Below, in pieces: positions 12,027-24,645 of a stretch of 64,000 nt of DNA. This DNA is from Crocodylus rhombifer. Its lineage: Eukaryota; Chordata; Crocodylia; Crocodylidae. How positions within the stretch are numbered: position 1 is the first letter of the stretch; the number at the start of each line of letters is the position of its first letter. The DNA lies in contig JAVSML010000029.1 of assembly GCA_038503035.1 (NCBI GenBank), positions 1 through 64,000 of the forward strand, given 5' to 3'. The notes beneath the pieces are model-generated. The model made no database searches, was not told where the DNA came from, and worked only from the letters and a program-made list of their open reading frames with translations. The position numbers and the translations under genes were made by a program.

Positions 12027-13790
12027 TTGGTTGTGGATGTAAATGTATATGTAGTTTGATTTTAAGATATACAGATGTTAAGCTGTTCTAGACAAATGAA
12101 TCCTCTCATCTAGATATTGTACTGGGAGCAATCTGACTATATGCAATGATGTGAATGTTTTGTGACATTTATTAGTGTTTACAAAGTCACCACATTTGAT
12201 TTAAAAAATATCTATAAATAATGAGACTCACTTTTATAACAGACAGTGGCACTTTCCCTTGCTTTCTTTTCTTAGATTTAATTTTTTTACTAATGATATG
12301 AGTAATGACATCAACTATGACTTTAGAGAATGTGCTTGAAAAGCTGCTTTCACCAGTCAGGATTACACAGTCCCATTATATCAGTACGTTTATTTAGCAT
12401 ATTTACATAAAATATACTTTCCTATATCAGCAATATGGAGCTACCTACTATTAAGCAGCAGTACATAGAAAGAGTAGTTGATATTAGTTTTGAAAAGATT
12501 TGTGTTTTGCCATTATGCTGTAATTTTTTTTTCTTTTATAAGAAATGTTGTTTATTGTACTCTTCATTTTTATCCTGCAAAATATTAGTGTACACTATTG
12601 CAAGCACCTGGAAAGTGAGATAAGTAGCGCAGCAGTACTTTAATTTGACAAAGTAATCTAAATACCTATTTGGAATTCAGAAAATGCAGGTTATTTCTCA
12701 AATAACTTATGTTATATATATTTTTGTTGTTCCAATCACTATTACAGATGTGCAGTGATGTTTGGGAATGATGTTATTCTGAAAATATCACAAAACACAT
12801 ACCTGACCCTGAAGCCAAACTAATAGAATCAAAGGGGGAAAAAATTCAATACAACAAGTCTTTAGCATGGCTGTCTCTTTCTTGACACATAAATGAAAAA
12901 AAGATTAAAGGATACGGTATGTATAATGGTGTTGAACTGACCTTTTTATCATCACAGAGGTTGTCTACTTAACAAAAAAGTCACACAAATGAATACAGTA
13001 TCTCATTCAATTTCAGCTCTTCGGATGTTTTCTCCTGTTTTAGTTCAGAGAAAACTAAATGGTTTCATTGTACAGATGATGTCATATACATTTTTCCACT
13101 TCTGATAAAATGCTAAAAACATTTATAAGCATCACATAATAGACCAAAAAGCCAAGTTTGTAGTTAGACTGTTTTTGGTTTGTTTGGTTTTTAATCCATC
13201 ACAATTTGTGGTGGTACCTAGGCCTATTAATAGTAGCTACCATAGTGTTTTTGGGGAGTAAATGCCAAACTCTTTTTTAAAGGCACAGCCCATCGGTGCA
13301 AGAACACTAATACTGGAATCCCTTAGAATTATCCCTTGATTACCTTTCTTCACAGGGGCACCAGCTGAAAAAATAGTATACAATTGTGTAAGTAAAGACT
13401 GTATCATAGGGCCTGCATACAGGAAAATGGGGGAAGATTTCCTTGGCCTGGGCAGCCTTTAAAGTCATTCCCTAATTTTCAAGTGCTTGATTTTACAATC
13501 TTAATATTTGTTAACAGAAAAAATATGTAGAATAAAGCTATTTAAAAAAGGTAAACTCTAAAAAGAGAAATCCAATCATGTGGAGCCATACCAGTTCCCC
13601 TCAATGGTCAGCAGTAGGGCTCAAATCTTTAGATCCTCAGTAGTACTATCCTCTACCATTTCAACTAAAGACTACCCAGCAGCAGTATAAGGCTGTTATC
13701 TTCTATATGGACTTATCTTTAAAGGGAATGAAACACAACCTTTTCCCACTGTTTATCCATTTTAGCCAAAGAAAATTAAATTAAAAGTGC
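12027..13790. other. Non-coding, AT-rich, no gene recognised
   Basis: Only short spurious frames. No repeat termini, exon or RNA gene could be identified. Confidence 0.5.
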
Positions 13791-14034
13791 AGAAAAACTA
13801 TCATGGGCTTAGGCCACCCTCCCACTAGCTTTCTGTCTTCCTACAGGCCCCATTCAAGGAATCTTTCTCCTCCAGAGAAATGGTGGGTAGGAGCCTCTGT
13901 TTCCTGGTCTGGGAAAGAGTGGGGAGCATTGAATTGGTCTGCTGCTCCCTTCCCCTACCAGACCATACAGGGAAGGAAATGGGGGGAGGAGCAGGGTGTG
14001 AGTGTGTAAGTGTCCATTCTTGTGAGAGAATTTT

Positions 14035-14170
14035 TCTTGCAAGGGTGTTGACCTGCAAAGTCATTCTCCTGGAGGGATCATGTTTTCCCCGGGAGAAACT
14101 GAATGAAAGTTTGTATGTTTGTAGTTCCTGCTAGGAGATCAGGGATTCTCTTGGTAGAAATGTAACACCC
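14035..14170. repeat. Unnamed dispersed repeat, copy 3 (partial)
   Basis: Has the TCTCCTGG and CCCGGGAGAAACTGAATG words followed by a GTTTGTATG tract, in the same order as the copy at about 61880-61940 (GAGAAACTAAATGTCTGTATG). Similarity was judged by eye and the limits are approximate. Confidence 0.35.
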
Positions 14171-14288
14171 ACACAGGACTAAAGACCAACTCCAATAAAA
14201 TAAGAAGTTAATCTAGACATTACAGCTCTGGACCATACATTTAGAAATCCAGGTCTGAGACCTGTTATGACTTTTGAATGCAGACTAT

Positions 14289-14613
14289 TAGGGCATTTGT
14301 ACATGTGCTCGGGGAGGCAGGGGTGTTTTAATTAGCATGGCTTTGATTTCCATGCTAATTAAAGCACCTGGAGCACCACGTGTATCAGTATCCCTGTGCT
14401 GAAAAATGGGGGGGGGGGGGACAGGGGCAGTACTTTAAGTAAAACTCATCAAATGAGCTTTAGTTAAAGGACCCCCACCACCTTTTCAGTGGGGGAAGCT
14501 AGTACACATGGTAATTACCATGCTCCAGCAGACTCAATTAATCAAGTCTGCTCCAATGCGCTGTAGTTACATCGTGTTGGAGCAGCCTCCCTGCATGTGT
14601 TTAGGAGCCCCTA
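14289..14613. mobile_element. Palindromic MITE-like element, copy A
   Basis: The termini TAGGGCATTTGTACATGTG (left) and the complement of CATGTGTTTAGGAGCCCCTA (right) are imperfect inverted repeats. The interior holds nested self-complementary segments, including a hairpin-forming AGCATGG..CCATGCT at about 14335-14360. A 13-base G run is at 14408-14420. Related copies are at 36555 and 60551. It encodes nothing, so it must have moved with enzymes supplied in trans. Confidence 0.65.
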
Positions 14614-14809
14614 ATGTGGAATAACACTGACTACAAATATGGAATACTACTGTGTGTCTATCTGGCATTGAAAAGACCTTATCAGATGTCCAGAGATACT
14701 GAAAGATCCTATTTCACTGTACAGTTACCATTTAAGTTATCCTCTCTCAGCTGTTCACCTCAGTTTTATGTCTCACGCTTCATGATGGGCAGCATTTTGC
14801 CAGCTAAAC

Positions 14810-14998
14810 CGGGGTAGCCAACCTGCAGTACAAGTGCCACAAATGGCACAGATAGCCTCTGTTTGTGGCACACGGCAGATTAGGAAGGGGAAAGCAGAAC
14901 AGGAGATTGGGCAGGGAGCAGAGGGAAGGAAGCAGAAAGCAAAGCAGCAGAATTAGCAGAGAAACTGGCATGCCTGCCAAAAAGGTTGACCACCACTG
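14810..14998. mobile_element. hAT-like non-autonomous DNA element (189 bp)
   Basis: The left end CGGGGTAGCCAACCTGCAG and the complement of the right end (CAGTGGTGGTCAACCTTTTT) form imperfect terminal inverted repeats of the hAT style. The flanks are AGCTAAAC (14802-14809) and AACTAAAC (14999-15006), an 8-base target duplication with one mismatch, as expected for hAT insertion. No transposase is encoded. Confidence 0.75.
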
Positions 14999-15034
14999 AA
15001 CTAAACATTCAGGGTTCTTCCGATTTTTTCTTCA

Positions 15035-15067
15035 TAAATTCCTCCAGCTGACTAATATTTGGTTGCT
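15035..15067 (+). repeat. 33-base exact duplicate, copy B
   Basis: Identical to 11994-12026 in direct orientation. It lies 36 bases beyond the right edge of the hAT element at 14810-14998. The flanks are unrelated to those of copy A. Confidence 0.85.
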
Positions 15068-18000
15068 CATCTCTGAATGTTTTGCTGCCCACTCATTTTA
15101 TAAGATACCCTGAACTAAAAGCTTTACTAAGTATAGAGTATTGGCACAAGAACTTCATAAAGATGAGTCATTAGTTCCTTGTTTTGTGACATGTTTTTGC
15201 ATCATCAGCCCAACATTTCAATGAGCTTTCTGCGGCTGTATTCAATTCGAAATTCACATCTGAATTTTCCCTATGTTCTTATCCCTAAAACTTTTCCATA
15301 ATTACTTCTTTCCAGTTTTCTTTCTCTCTCTATCTGATTTTTTACTTAGCTATAATTTTGGCACTTCCAGAGCTGAATGTCATTGCAGTATTCTGCCCAT
15401 GTTTCTAATCTTTCTGTGACCCTTCATATCATTTTTCCATAATATACTCAGTGTACTCAGCTCCTCCTAGTTTAAATGATCTGCAGATTTCATTAATGTA
15501 TCACTTACTCCCTCTTCCACCTCATTATTAAAGCTATTTAATAGAATCAGAAATAATACCAATCTGTGCATACTTCACTAAATGCCCCCCCCAAGTTATT
15601 GTTTATCATTACCCTTCATTGTTTTTCATCTCACTTCATTTTCAGTCAACATGATAGTTCATCTTGAAACCTGAATTAAGTTTGTGAGCAGGATTTTGAG
15701 ATAGTGTATCATATACATTACTGAAATTCAGATACAATACTTTATCATTATTGCTGTGCATTCATTTTGTTTTGATACAGGGGAAAACGTAGTTTGGCAG
15801 TCTTCAAGCTGTTTAGTATATTTATTTTCTCAAGACTTGTTCCATTATTTTACTAGGAATAAAAACTAAATTTGAGGAAGAATTTCCACTCTTCAGGCAC
15901 TGATTTCAGGTTCTGTGAATTTTCATATTAGATTATTTCACATATAAGCAGTTCTATATAAGCAACTCCAGGAAAATTCTGTTCTTGGACTGAAGACTTG
16001 GAGAGAAGAGACTTCTCATTTCTAGATACCAATTGTGAAGTATCTGCTTATCTTTGGGTACCATGCTTTTAAAAAAATAAATCTTGAATTAAAAAAAACA
16101 CAGATCCAGTAACAAAAAGCCCATTTTGAGTAGAACACAGTTCTGTTTATAATAGCTAGTTCAGCACAGTCATACAGACAAATACCAATGCAAAACTGCT
16201 GCCTTCATCCCAGTGAGATACATACTTGAAGAGGCAGGTGACAATTACTTTCAAGGACCAATTACTTTCAAGCCTTCCTGATAGACTAAGAAAAATCCCT
16301 ATCTGAATACATTGAAATGAGAAGCAACTCAGTCTTGTTCTAGGAATGTCTGGCTCCAGATCCAGCATAAGGCTATGCTAGTTCAGGTTATAAAACAAGA
16401 ATGAACCCAGTCTGGAGCCATCCTGATTCTGGGTGGGGCTGTGCTCAAGTGCTAATCAACTTCAGTTCTGGATTTGTATTAGCGTCCAGGCAAAGAACTG
16501 GAATATTGGGTTTCTGGTTAGGCTGGTTCTCCTTGCTTGAGGAAATAAACCAAAATGGGAGTGATGCTCAAACAGCCTTTTGCTAAAATATCAAAATCTC
16601 ATTTTGCCCCCTTTTCAGTCTTTCGATCTTTACCTGTGTATTTCACCTGCCTGTTGTCCAGAGTCTGTTATAAAGCACCACTCTGATCTGTTAATGATGC
16701 CATTTTCATTGTCCCACCTGTTGATTTCTTCCACAACTGTGTCCATGCTTCTTTCCACACTACTCATGGAAATACTCACTTTCAACTGGTTCACACAGTT
16801 CCGTCCCTGCTTGAGTTCAGATTTCTCCTAATACCCACCTGTCACCTAGCACAAAAGTCCACAATAATAGTTTTCCTTTCTAAAGTATTTTGCATAGTTA
16901 AATGTTTACAAAATGGCCTGTTCTTTCTGTGACCATTGCTTGTGAACCCTTGACTCCTACTGTTCAGTTCTTTACATGTTACATCGTGTATGAAATTGAA
17001 CCGTATATTCTCCTAGACTGGAGTGCAGTGTAATATACATTGTTTGAGGTATCTAGTGTAATGGCAAGTGGTGCAAAATTATGCATAGCTATTCTGATTC
17101 ATGTGCAACCATTAATCATGATTTAATATGTCCCATAGTGAGTTTCATTGTTGACGACGACTAATGCTAACTTTCTTGGGTGCTGTCTAGCACTTATCCC
17201 TGATTTGTGAACCAAATTGTTTAAATAGTATATTAGTATAGTAGAAGAAGGATGATATTACATGAAGTGTTTTTGTATATGTATCAGTTTCTGACCAATT
17301 TTAACATTTTATAAAGGAAAATATACATTTGACTAGACCATCTGCCAGTAAATAGTTTTGGAATATATTTGTAGGAACTGCCTCCTTCCTTTTTCCTTAG
17401 TTTCTTTGTATTCAAGGGAATTTTACCTTTAAGGGGTAAGCAAAACTCTGAGAGATACTTGAGGAAATGAATTCCTGCTGTGAAACAGTGATTCATTTTG
17501 CATTGCATCTGCACAATCTGGCTCTAATGTGCACTTTTGGAATTAATTCAGCTGTTCTACAACTTGACAAAGGTTTTTTTCCCCCTTAATAAAAGTGTGT
17601 TCCATTAAAAAATGGTAAAAGAATACACATAATTGCACACATGGTTTTGCAAGCAATGCCGTTTTTTTCATAATATAGGGTAAAAGATTACTAGTGTACA
17701 TGATACTTTTCAATGGGACCCTACTTGGAAAAGGTTTAAAAATCAAAGGATACAAGCAAATACAAACCATATAACACAAGCAAATACAAAGAGTAGAGTA
17801 TAATGACTAGAGTTCAAATTTCTCAGGAGGGATTTTTTACCCTATGGTCCAATAAATATAAATACTGACTTTAGTATAATCAGAGTGTTTATTCTAATCC
17901 AGGAAGAGGGAAAGCAGCTCTTGTAGTGCCAAAAAAATAAAGTTGCAATAGTGCCATCTAGTGTACCATGTTTGAAGTTATTTGTACATTTCAATAGGCG

Positions 18001-18731
18001 AGGACCTTTTGCTTTGTGTTTTCAGTCTAGGAAGAAGGGGCCTCTCTGAGTTTTTAAAAGAACAAGAAGGCAGCAGTTTTGAGTACCTTCCTAAAGTGGT
18101 CCTCATCTTCCTCCTCCTTGCTCTGATTTAGGTACAGTGAATATTTAATAATAAGTACATCTGCTGCAGAGTGACTAGTTCAGCATTGTGCATGCAATGG
18201 TTGTACTTTGAGCAGGCAGCAAAGATAAATGCCAGAAAAATGTGGAATCCCAGGTTTGAATGACAAAAAAAAAAGAGGCAGGAGGAAAGAAGCCTCTGTC
18301 TAATTGCTCAGAGACTACATAGGGTAGAGAGTCATGGGTCTAGGCTGTCCAACAGCTCACACTGGTGAGAGGGTGCAGAGACCTGAGCTGGATAGCTGAA
18401 TATCTTGTACAGAATGGAGTGGCTCCATGGCCATGTAGCTTGCTGAATTGCTGCCCTTTCTTGTTTCAATGCATTGCAAGCTAATTCAATACTATGGGCT
18501 CTCATCCTGAGACGTGGAAGTGGAAGGCTGCAATGACTTGTTTATCAGAGAGTGAAGCTTCTCAAGGTTTATTTTTGTCTTTGATACAGAATTTGCCTGT
18601 GACAAGCAAACGGGAAGTCTGTCTAGGAAGAGCTGTCACTGCTCCACTAGAAGCACAGATTTTCCAGCCACATGATTTCAGCTTCTCTTGCCTGCTCTTC
18701 TCCCACCCACAGCAGTTGGCACCCAGGGGAT
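15068..18731. other. Non-coding, upstream of GBA3 pseudogene exon 1
   Basis: AT-rich with only short spurious frames. A local direct duplication of CAATTACTTTCAAG occurs near 16241 and 16259. Any old promoter or 5' untranslated exon of the GBA3 relic would lie here, but no TATA box, CpG island or other supportable promoter was seen. Confidence 0.45.
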
Positions 18732-18788
18732 GTGTCTTTCCCTGTTGGATTTGCTTGGGGTGCAGTCACAGCAGCTTATCAAATTGAG
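18732..18788 (+). pseudogene. GBA3 pseudogene exon 1 (start region broken)
   Basis: Reads FPVGFAWGAVTAAYQIE from 18738, matching the conserved N-terminal strand and first loop of family 1 glycosidases and closest to cytosolic beta-glucosidase. In this frame the expected Met codon is GTG (18732-18734). An ATG exists at 18730-18732 but is one frame away, consistent with a 2-base TG duplication just after the original start. The exon ends GAG|gtatca at 18788. That leaves it in phase 0, whereas exon 2 begins in phase 1, so the splice product would be out of frame by one base. Confidence 0.85.
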
Positions 18789-18789
18789 G

Positions 18790-19677
18790 TATCAGGTTCC
18801 CAGCCATCAGAGGGCTGGGGGACTTCTAAAGTGAAGATGGTCATAAAAATTCTCCAACATCAAAAGGATGAGTGAAGGGGGGAGATCTCATGTTCCACTC
18901 TGCCTGTTACATTGCTGCTAATTGTGTGCAGCTCCATGTGAGAATTCCCCCTTTTCTAAGCAAAAGTGTGTGGGGTGGGGGGGTATCCCTAAGTCCCAGA
19001 AGAAGATAAGATGATGGGATCTGATGGGGAAAGACAGGAATGAAGCCTTCTTTCTTTAGGTTTTACTTTCTGGTGAGAGGAGATGAAAACGTTAACTGAG
19101 TATGTCCCCACTAGTTCTTAGCCTCTTTCTTTCTGTTCAGACACATCAGAACACCTTACTGTTAATCAGCTCAAGCTGTATGTATTGAGAACAGGTATGG
19201 ATGGGAAGGAAATCTGGGGAATACTTAAGCAGCCCATCTCCAGGGCCTCTAAATCCTGGAAATAAGCCAGAGTAATGGGAGCTGATGGAAGGAGACCAAG
19301 GACAGCAAGATGGGAAACCGTCTCATAAAGGTCCTTCTGAGATTACAGGCATCCCTATCTACACTGGTGGGACTTCCCTGATGATAGGGAAACCTGTCTA
19401 CTGGTACTGGATTCTTCAGGGTTTGGCCTTTAGTATTTAATTTAGAGTTCAGAGGTCTGGCAGACAATGATCCTTTTTCATTAACCCCTTTGTGACAGTT
19501 GTGGTCAGACTGTGAGAGGGAATGGTGTTAGGCCTCCAAAACTCCATAAAAGGCCCCCAAATGTGTATAACTGTTGTGGTACAGAAAAGAAAGCCAAAGG
19601 GACTGCTGTTGGCTTGTAGATCATGAAGTAGCTGATTAAGTCACAGTGTAAAATATAGATGGTCACTCCTCTATCTA
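18790..19677. other. GBA3 intron 1, 5' part
   Basis: Non-coding. No repeat or exon was recognised. Confidence 0.5.
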
Positions 19678-19728
19678 GTGTGTGTGTTTATGTGTGTGAA
19701 TGTGTGTGTGAGAAAGAGAGAGAGAGAT
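19678..19728. repeat. TG / GA microsatellite
   Basis: An interrupted TG run is followed directly by AGAAAGAGAGAGAGAGA. Simple sequence in intron 1. Confidence 0.85.
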
Positions 19729-19774
19729 CAATCCTCATTACTATAGTACCTGAACACTGCTCATTCCTTAATGT

Positions 19775-19950
19775 TTGCATCTTCACAATAACCCTAGCAG
19801 CTGGGGAAGTGCCATTTCCCATTTTACTGATGTGGAACCGAGATATATTGGGGTGGGGGGCAGGGAGTGATTTACCTAGTGACTTGATGGCAGAGCAGGA
19901 ACTTGCACCCAGGATGTCCAAGTTCTGGGCTAACAACCTAATAGTCTTCT
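19775..19950 (+). repeat. MIR-like ancient SINE
   Basis: The conserved MIR core is visible: CATTTTACTGATGTGGAACC (compare the usual CATTTTACAGATGGGGAAAC), then a GTGATTT..CTAGTGACTTG segment and a GCAGAGCAGGAACTTGCACCC segment. The order and spacing fit MIR. It is strongly diverged, as expected for an amniote-age insertion, and the ORFs through it are spurious. Confidence 0.7.
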
Positions 19951-21502
19951 CAGAAACTTCTTATAAACATCTCCATTCCCTTCTCATCACATATACATTG
20001 AAGATGTGCTTTGCTCCAGCACAGTTTCTCACTGCCTAGCTCCAGTGCGGGCATGCATGGGTACAGGCCTCTAGCTCCATGGGTCAGATCCAGGTGTAGA
20101 TGAGAAATAGATAATACAACATTTTCTCATTTTATACACCAAGGCCCAACTTATCATAAGCACTTAGACATTTCTTTTTAGCCCCCTAATTTTGATTGAT
20201 TTCAGTGCCTGAATAGTACTTAGGTCCCTTTGTAAATCTGAATTTAACTTCTTTAGAAACATTACAGGCATGTCTGTATTTCAGTTCTTTTAATTAACTG
20301 TTTGTTACTCTTACCTGAGCTGACATGGCACCTTTCCATTCCATGTGTACCCATAGTCAGGGCCAGATTCTACAATGAACTATGGAACAAACATTGCTTT
20401 ATTGCTATATGTAAAAAAATCATGATTTTTGTGTTCAAGTACAACAAAGCTGTGATTTTTCGCCTTTTGAACAGTTAGATGTGTAGCTTGGACATTTTCT
20501 TAATATAGCTTGTAATGCAATATGTTACTATATTTAAAGAATCTTAAACATTTTCCAGTGTAAAATTACTGGGCCAGATACCACTGAAATTACCCTGTTC
20601 CCATAGAATTTAGGATGACATCACCTAAACCTGAAAATCTCAGGATCAGTGCAGCTTTTGCCTTACAGGGCAATGTAAGGCAGTAGCTCTTGCCCATGTT
20701 GTAAGCAGCACAGTGAATGAGGCGAGGGCTGACAGTTTACTTTATTTTTCACTGTCAGCTATGTATTTATGCACAGCACAGCCTACTTCACTCCATATAT
20801 TTCAAAGTGCTAAAAAATCATACCAATTGTATTCTGCATGCTCAAAGTGCAGATTTCAAAGGTTCATGACTCAGTCGAATCAAAATCAATTTTCACCAGA
20901 ACACTCAAAGGTACTTTTCCTTACTGAGGGCCATTTCTATGCTAAATTTCAACTCTCTGCTAGAGCTCTTAAAAAAAAAAAGTGGGGGGAGAGAGAGATT
21001 GAAAAAAAGTTGCAAGAATTGTTAATAACAGTAAAAATATTTCTTTACTTCTTTCATATCCCAAGTGGCTCAGTTGTATTAACTCAAACAAAAATTATCT
21101 TAGGGCAGAAAGCAGGCTTGGAAAATTTCAACCCAAATAAAAAACAATTTACATTGGAAAAAAGCATATCAAATCTTAATACAACAATCACTGCTAGTCC
21201 TGCTCTCCTTTAGTCTTGAAAAAATATTTTAATCCATTTCATTTCAGTAATTGTAGAGATTGAGGAATCCATATAAAAATGATTTTATTGATTTGATGAT
21301 ACATTATTGCAATATAAGGTGATATGGCCAACATGTCTAACCCGTCAGAAATGGAAGACTAGATCCTCAGCTTTATTTTGTCTCCTTCCTGAAGCTGCCT
21401 GAGGGCAGTTTAGTCCTTGAATTAATCTAGACCATGTCCAATCCCTCACTTCCCTGACCTTTGTCTGTCAGACTAGGGCATGCACTCAAGACCCCTCCAA
21501 GG
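19951..21502. other. GBA3 intron 1, middle part
   Basis: Non-coding. Holds the 166-codon open frame 20713-21213, which has no recognisable domain and a low-complexity lysine-rich middle from an A run. No repeat termini were seen. Confidence 0.45.
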
Positions 21503-22091
21503 CAGGGATCAGCAGCGTAAGGCCTGCAGGCTGGATCTACCCATGGAGGCACTGAATCCAGCCCACAGAAATAGATAGCTTTGTCTGTGCCCTTGGCTGC
21601 ACCTGTGCCCATCCTGGGGCAAGGTAGGAAGGCGATGTGCCAGGGTTGGGCAGCTTCCAACTCTGCTCGTGCCACTTGCTTCTTACCATCCTCCAGCTGT
21701 GGTCCAGTGAGGGGCTTTGCCTGCTCCTGTGCCAGGGCCAGACAGCTGGGAACTATGCCTGTGGTGCTACCACTTCCCCTAGACCCCTGCTCTCTGACCG
21801 CAGCATGGGCACAGCTTCTAGCCAGTGGGGAGCTGTGCTGAAGCTGGGCACTTTCCATTTTTCCCTGTTCCACAGCTGGGAAAGGAGGAGAGAAAGGAAC
21901 AGGGAGAAGCAGCAACACCACAGACACAGCTTGCAGATAACTGGTCCCAGTGCAGCTCTCCATGGGTGGGAGCTGCACCCACACTGCAGCCAAGGAGTTG
22001 GGGGGCTAGGAGAAGCAGAAGTGCAGGCACAGTTGTGGGAAGCCCCTTATAGCTGATATCCCACTGAAACCACCCACGTTGTTGGCCCCTG
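21503..22091. mobile_element. hAT-like non-autonomous DNA element (589 bp)
   Basis: The left end CAGGGATCAGCAGCGTAAGG and the complement of the right end (CAGGGGCCAACAACGTGGGT) are imperfect terminal inverted repeats. The flanks CTCCAAGG and CTCTAAAC are a poor 8-base duplication (five of eight). The GC-rich interior gives long open frames on both strands (188 codons on the minus strand), which are composition artefacts without transposase motifs. Confidence 0.6.
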
Positions 22092-24417
22092 CTCTAAACC
22101 ATCTGTTCTGCCTAAGTGATAGGCTTAGGGGAGTGTGAGATGTGGGGGAGGGAAATGGGGGATGGGGGCTGAGATGGAGCGCAGAGAGGGAGAGAGAGAG
22201 AGAGAGAAAGGGTGGAACTTCTCTTCCAGCATCAGTCCTGGACTTAGAGATGCCCAGAGTAGTTTTAAATTAATTAAGCTCAGGTACTTTGTGCTGTCTA
22301 GATGCAGCAATATGGAGCTCTGAAAGAGCTAACTGCCGCTCAGCAGAATAAATTAGCTTTCCTGCAATTCTCGTCTTCTGTGGCTAGACCAGTTTTAGTA
22401 TCCAAGATGGCTTGTTTCAGAAGTTAGCACAGGTATCTCTACACTACAGTCTGAAATGTACTACACCTGGAATACAGCTAAGAATGCTCCAAATTATATT
22501 GGTTTCTAACAGTCTTCTTGGGGTACCATCCTGGCTGATGACCACTCGAATGCTTCTGGCATACTTTTGTGCCTTGGCACTCCACCCTTTGCTGTAGTAG
22601 GGTAAGCACAGAAAAGATGGTGCAAAGTGTCAGCTGAGATTCCCCATGTTCCAGAGATGTCCTTAGCTACCCAGTACAGCAGATTATGGTCTCTCTGAAC
22701 CATCTTATAAATGCAAAGGGGCCACACTGTGGCCCAGAATATGATCCCTTAGCATTTGGATGTTTCAGCCAGACAAAATTCTGTTGTTAAATGTGTCTAT
22801 ATTTGTACCAACTACAGAATAATTAAACTTCTCTTTGGTATAAGAATAATTTGAACGTATACTTTAAACTGAAGTCAGAAGGCTTTCAGTACTGTATCTG
22901 AGGAAAATACTGCAGCATTGAGTCACTGAATTGTCAGAGAACTTGTACTTGAAGAGATATCCAGATTTGTTGGATCTAAAAATTGACCTACTCTGAAGGT
23001 TGTCCTGTATAAGAGTTCAATTTACTGAACAACCAAATGTAGATGTATTGGTGTTCGTGTGCAGTGATAAAATTCTGTAAAGAACATGAAATGTGACAAT
23101 GGTCTTTGAGAAACTAGGTTATAGAAGTGATATTATAGATTTTAGTAATGCTTTAAATTAAGTGTCCTCAATATGCTTAACCTTGCATTAAACTTAGATT
23201 TAATAAGACAAATGTGTATTAAGTACTGAATATACTTAAGGGAGCAATCTTGCATTGGCAGGGGATGGACTGGATGACCTCCTAATAGGTCTTTTCCATC
23301 TCTAATTTCTGTGATACTAATTGATTATTAAAACACTTTTATTGAGGATTGATATGTAGCTATTATATAGTTATTAATCTTACAACCCAACTGATATTTA
23401 ATTTATACATGCTTTTAACACACAATGTCATTTTAGTTTTTAGTCAGTAACCCAGGAACCAAACGTTAAGTGGAGCCTTGAAAAATCCTGCTTATAAATG
23501 AAACTGTCTTCCTTTGAGTTTGATGATCAAAGCATTCTTTTATACTACTGGCAGAGGCTTACAGGACTTTTCATATGTAAAAAATGAAACATTTTCTGTA
23601 TTTTACCCCATGGTGTTGCAAACCCTGTGGAGTGGTCATCATGAGAAAATCTGCCTTGCCTTAGTTTATACCATGTGGTAGAGCACATCTCAAAATATAG
23701 CTAAATATGAAATTTTTAAAGGTGACCTCTACCTCAATTTCAAAACCAATAAGAAATGTCCCAGAATGCCTGGGATGCAGGAAATGGTACAAAGGTTGTT
23801 GAATGTTTGGTATAAATTTTAATTTGCTAGAAGTCATTGCCATTTTTTACTGTGAATGTTCGGTTAAGGGAAAGGCAGAAGTTTCACAGAGCTGTGTTAT
23901 TAATTCATCTTGTATATGCCTAGGGCCATGGCTCATAATGGCATTCCTTTCTTTTTAACATACTGTCAGGACTTTCAAAGGACATCCAGAAAGCTTCAAG
24001 TGACTATTTGTTGGATGCGTTTATCATTTTCTAAAGGTTTTATTTAATGTGGACTGATCTTTTATATCTATGGGTGAAAGGTGCATTAGAAAATACTTTT
24101 TGTAAAAACCTATAACTCAAAAGATTCACAAACATCTGATTTTGGCTACAAGAATACACTGTGTCAGAATCTCAACAAGGGCTTTCTGAAGCATTTTTTT
24201 TAAATAGTGAGCAATAAGACAATTGTGAATAAATGCAAACCTAATGCAAATAATCTCAATCCTGGAAAAAATGCTGCTCAATTTAAGTGAGACATGAAAA
24301 GTAAAACCTGCTTGATTGTAAGGCATTGAGATTCTTGCGTCTTTGTGAAAAATATTTACATTCAACATATGTCTCATGATGTCAACAGTGTAACAATTCA
24401 GTTTTGTTTTTAATCAG
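22092..24417. other. GBA3 intron 1, 3' part
   Basis: Contains a GA microsatellite at about 22186-22208 and a short CR1 tail at 23250-23315. The rest is unassigned AT-rich DNA. It ends in the T-rich tract and CAG acceptor of exon 2 (AG at 24416-24417). Confidence 0.5.
23250..23315 (+). mobile_element. CR1 LINE 3' end remnant
   Basis: GGGATGGACTGGATGACCTC, then AATAGGTCTTTTCCATCTC and AATTTCTGTGAT, match the standard last 60 bases of CR1 elements (GGACTAGATGACCTC, CCTTCCA, TCTATGAT). It is too short to place in a subfamily. Confidence 0.65.
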
Positions 24418-24645
24418 GAGGCTGGAATGCAGATGGGAAGGGCCCTAATGTTTGGGACACATTCACCCATCAGGGAGGAGATCGAGTTTTCAAGAACCAG
24501 ACTGGTGATGTAGCTTGTGGCAGCTACACTCTGTGGGAGGAAGATTTGAAATGTATCAAACAGCTTGGATTGACTCATTATCGCTTTTCTCTTTCCTGGT
24601 CACGTCTGTTACCTGATGGGACGACAGGTTTCATCAACCAGAAAG
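24418..24645 (+). pseudogene. GBA3: GBA3 pseudogene exon 2
   Basis: A 228-base exon, phase 1 to phase 1, with no stop. It encodes the early barrel of the GH1 fold, reading [18 protein letters not shown], then [16 protein letters not shown] and [19 protein letters not shown]. Family features kept include the WDTFTH loop and the RFSLSWSR strand, and it is very close to mammalian GBA3 by eye. The acceptor is a good T-rich tract plus CAG. The donor reads AAAG|GCAATT instead of GT, so splicing would need a GC donor in an otherwise weak context. This is the best-preserved exon of the relic. Confidence 0.93.

Noticed and set aside
20713..21213. 166-codon open frame in GBA3 intron 1
   Set aside because: No domain or conserved motif, low-complexity lysine run from an A tract, and it lies between two exons of another gene.
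21427..21993. 188-codon minus-strand open frame
   Set aside because: It overlaps a hAT-like non-coding element, and open frames occur there on both strands because of GC content.
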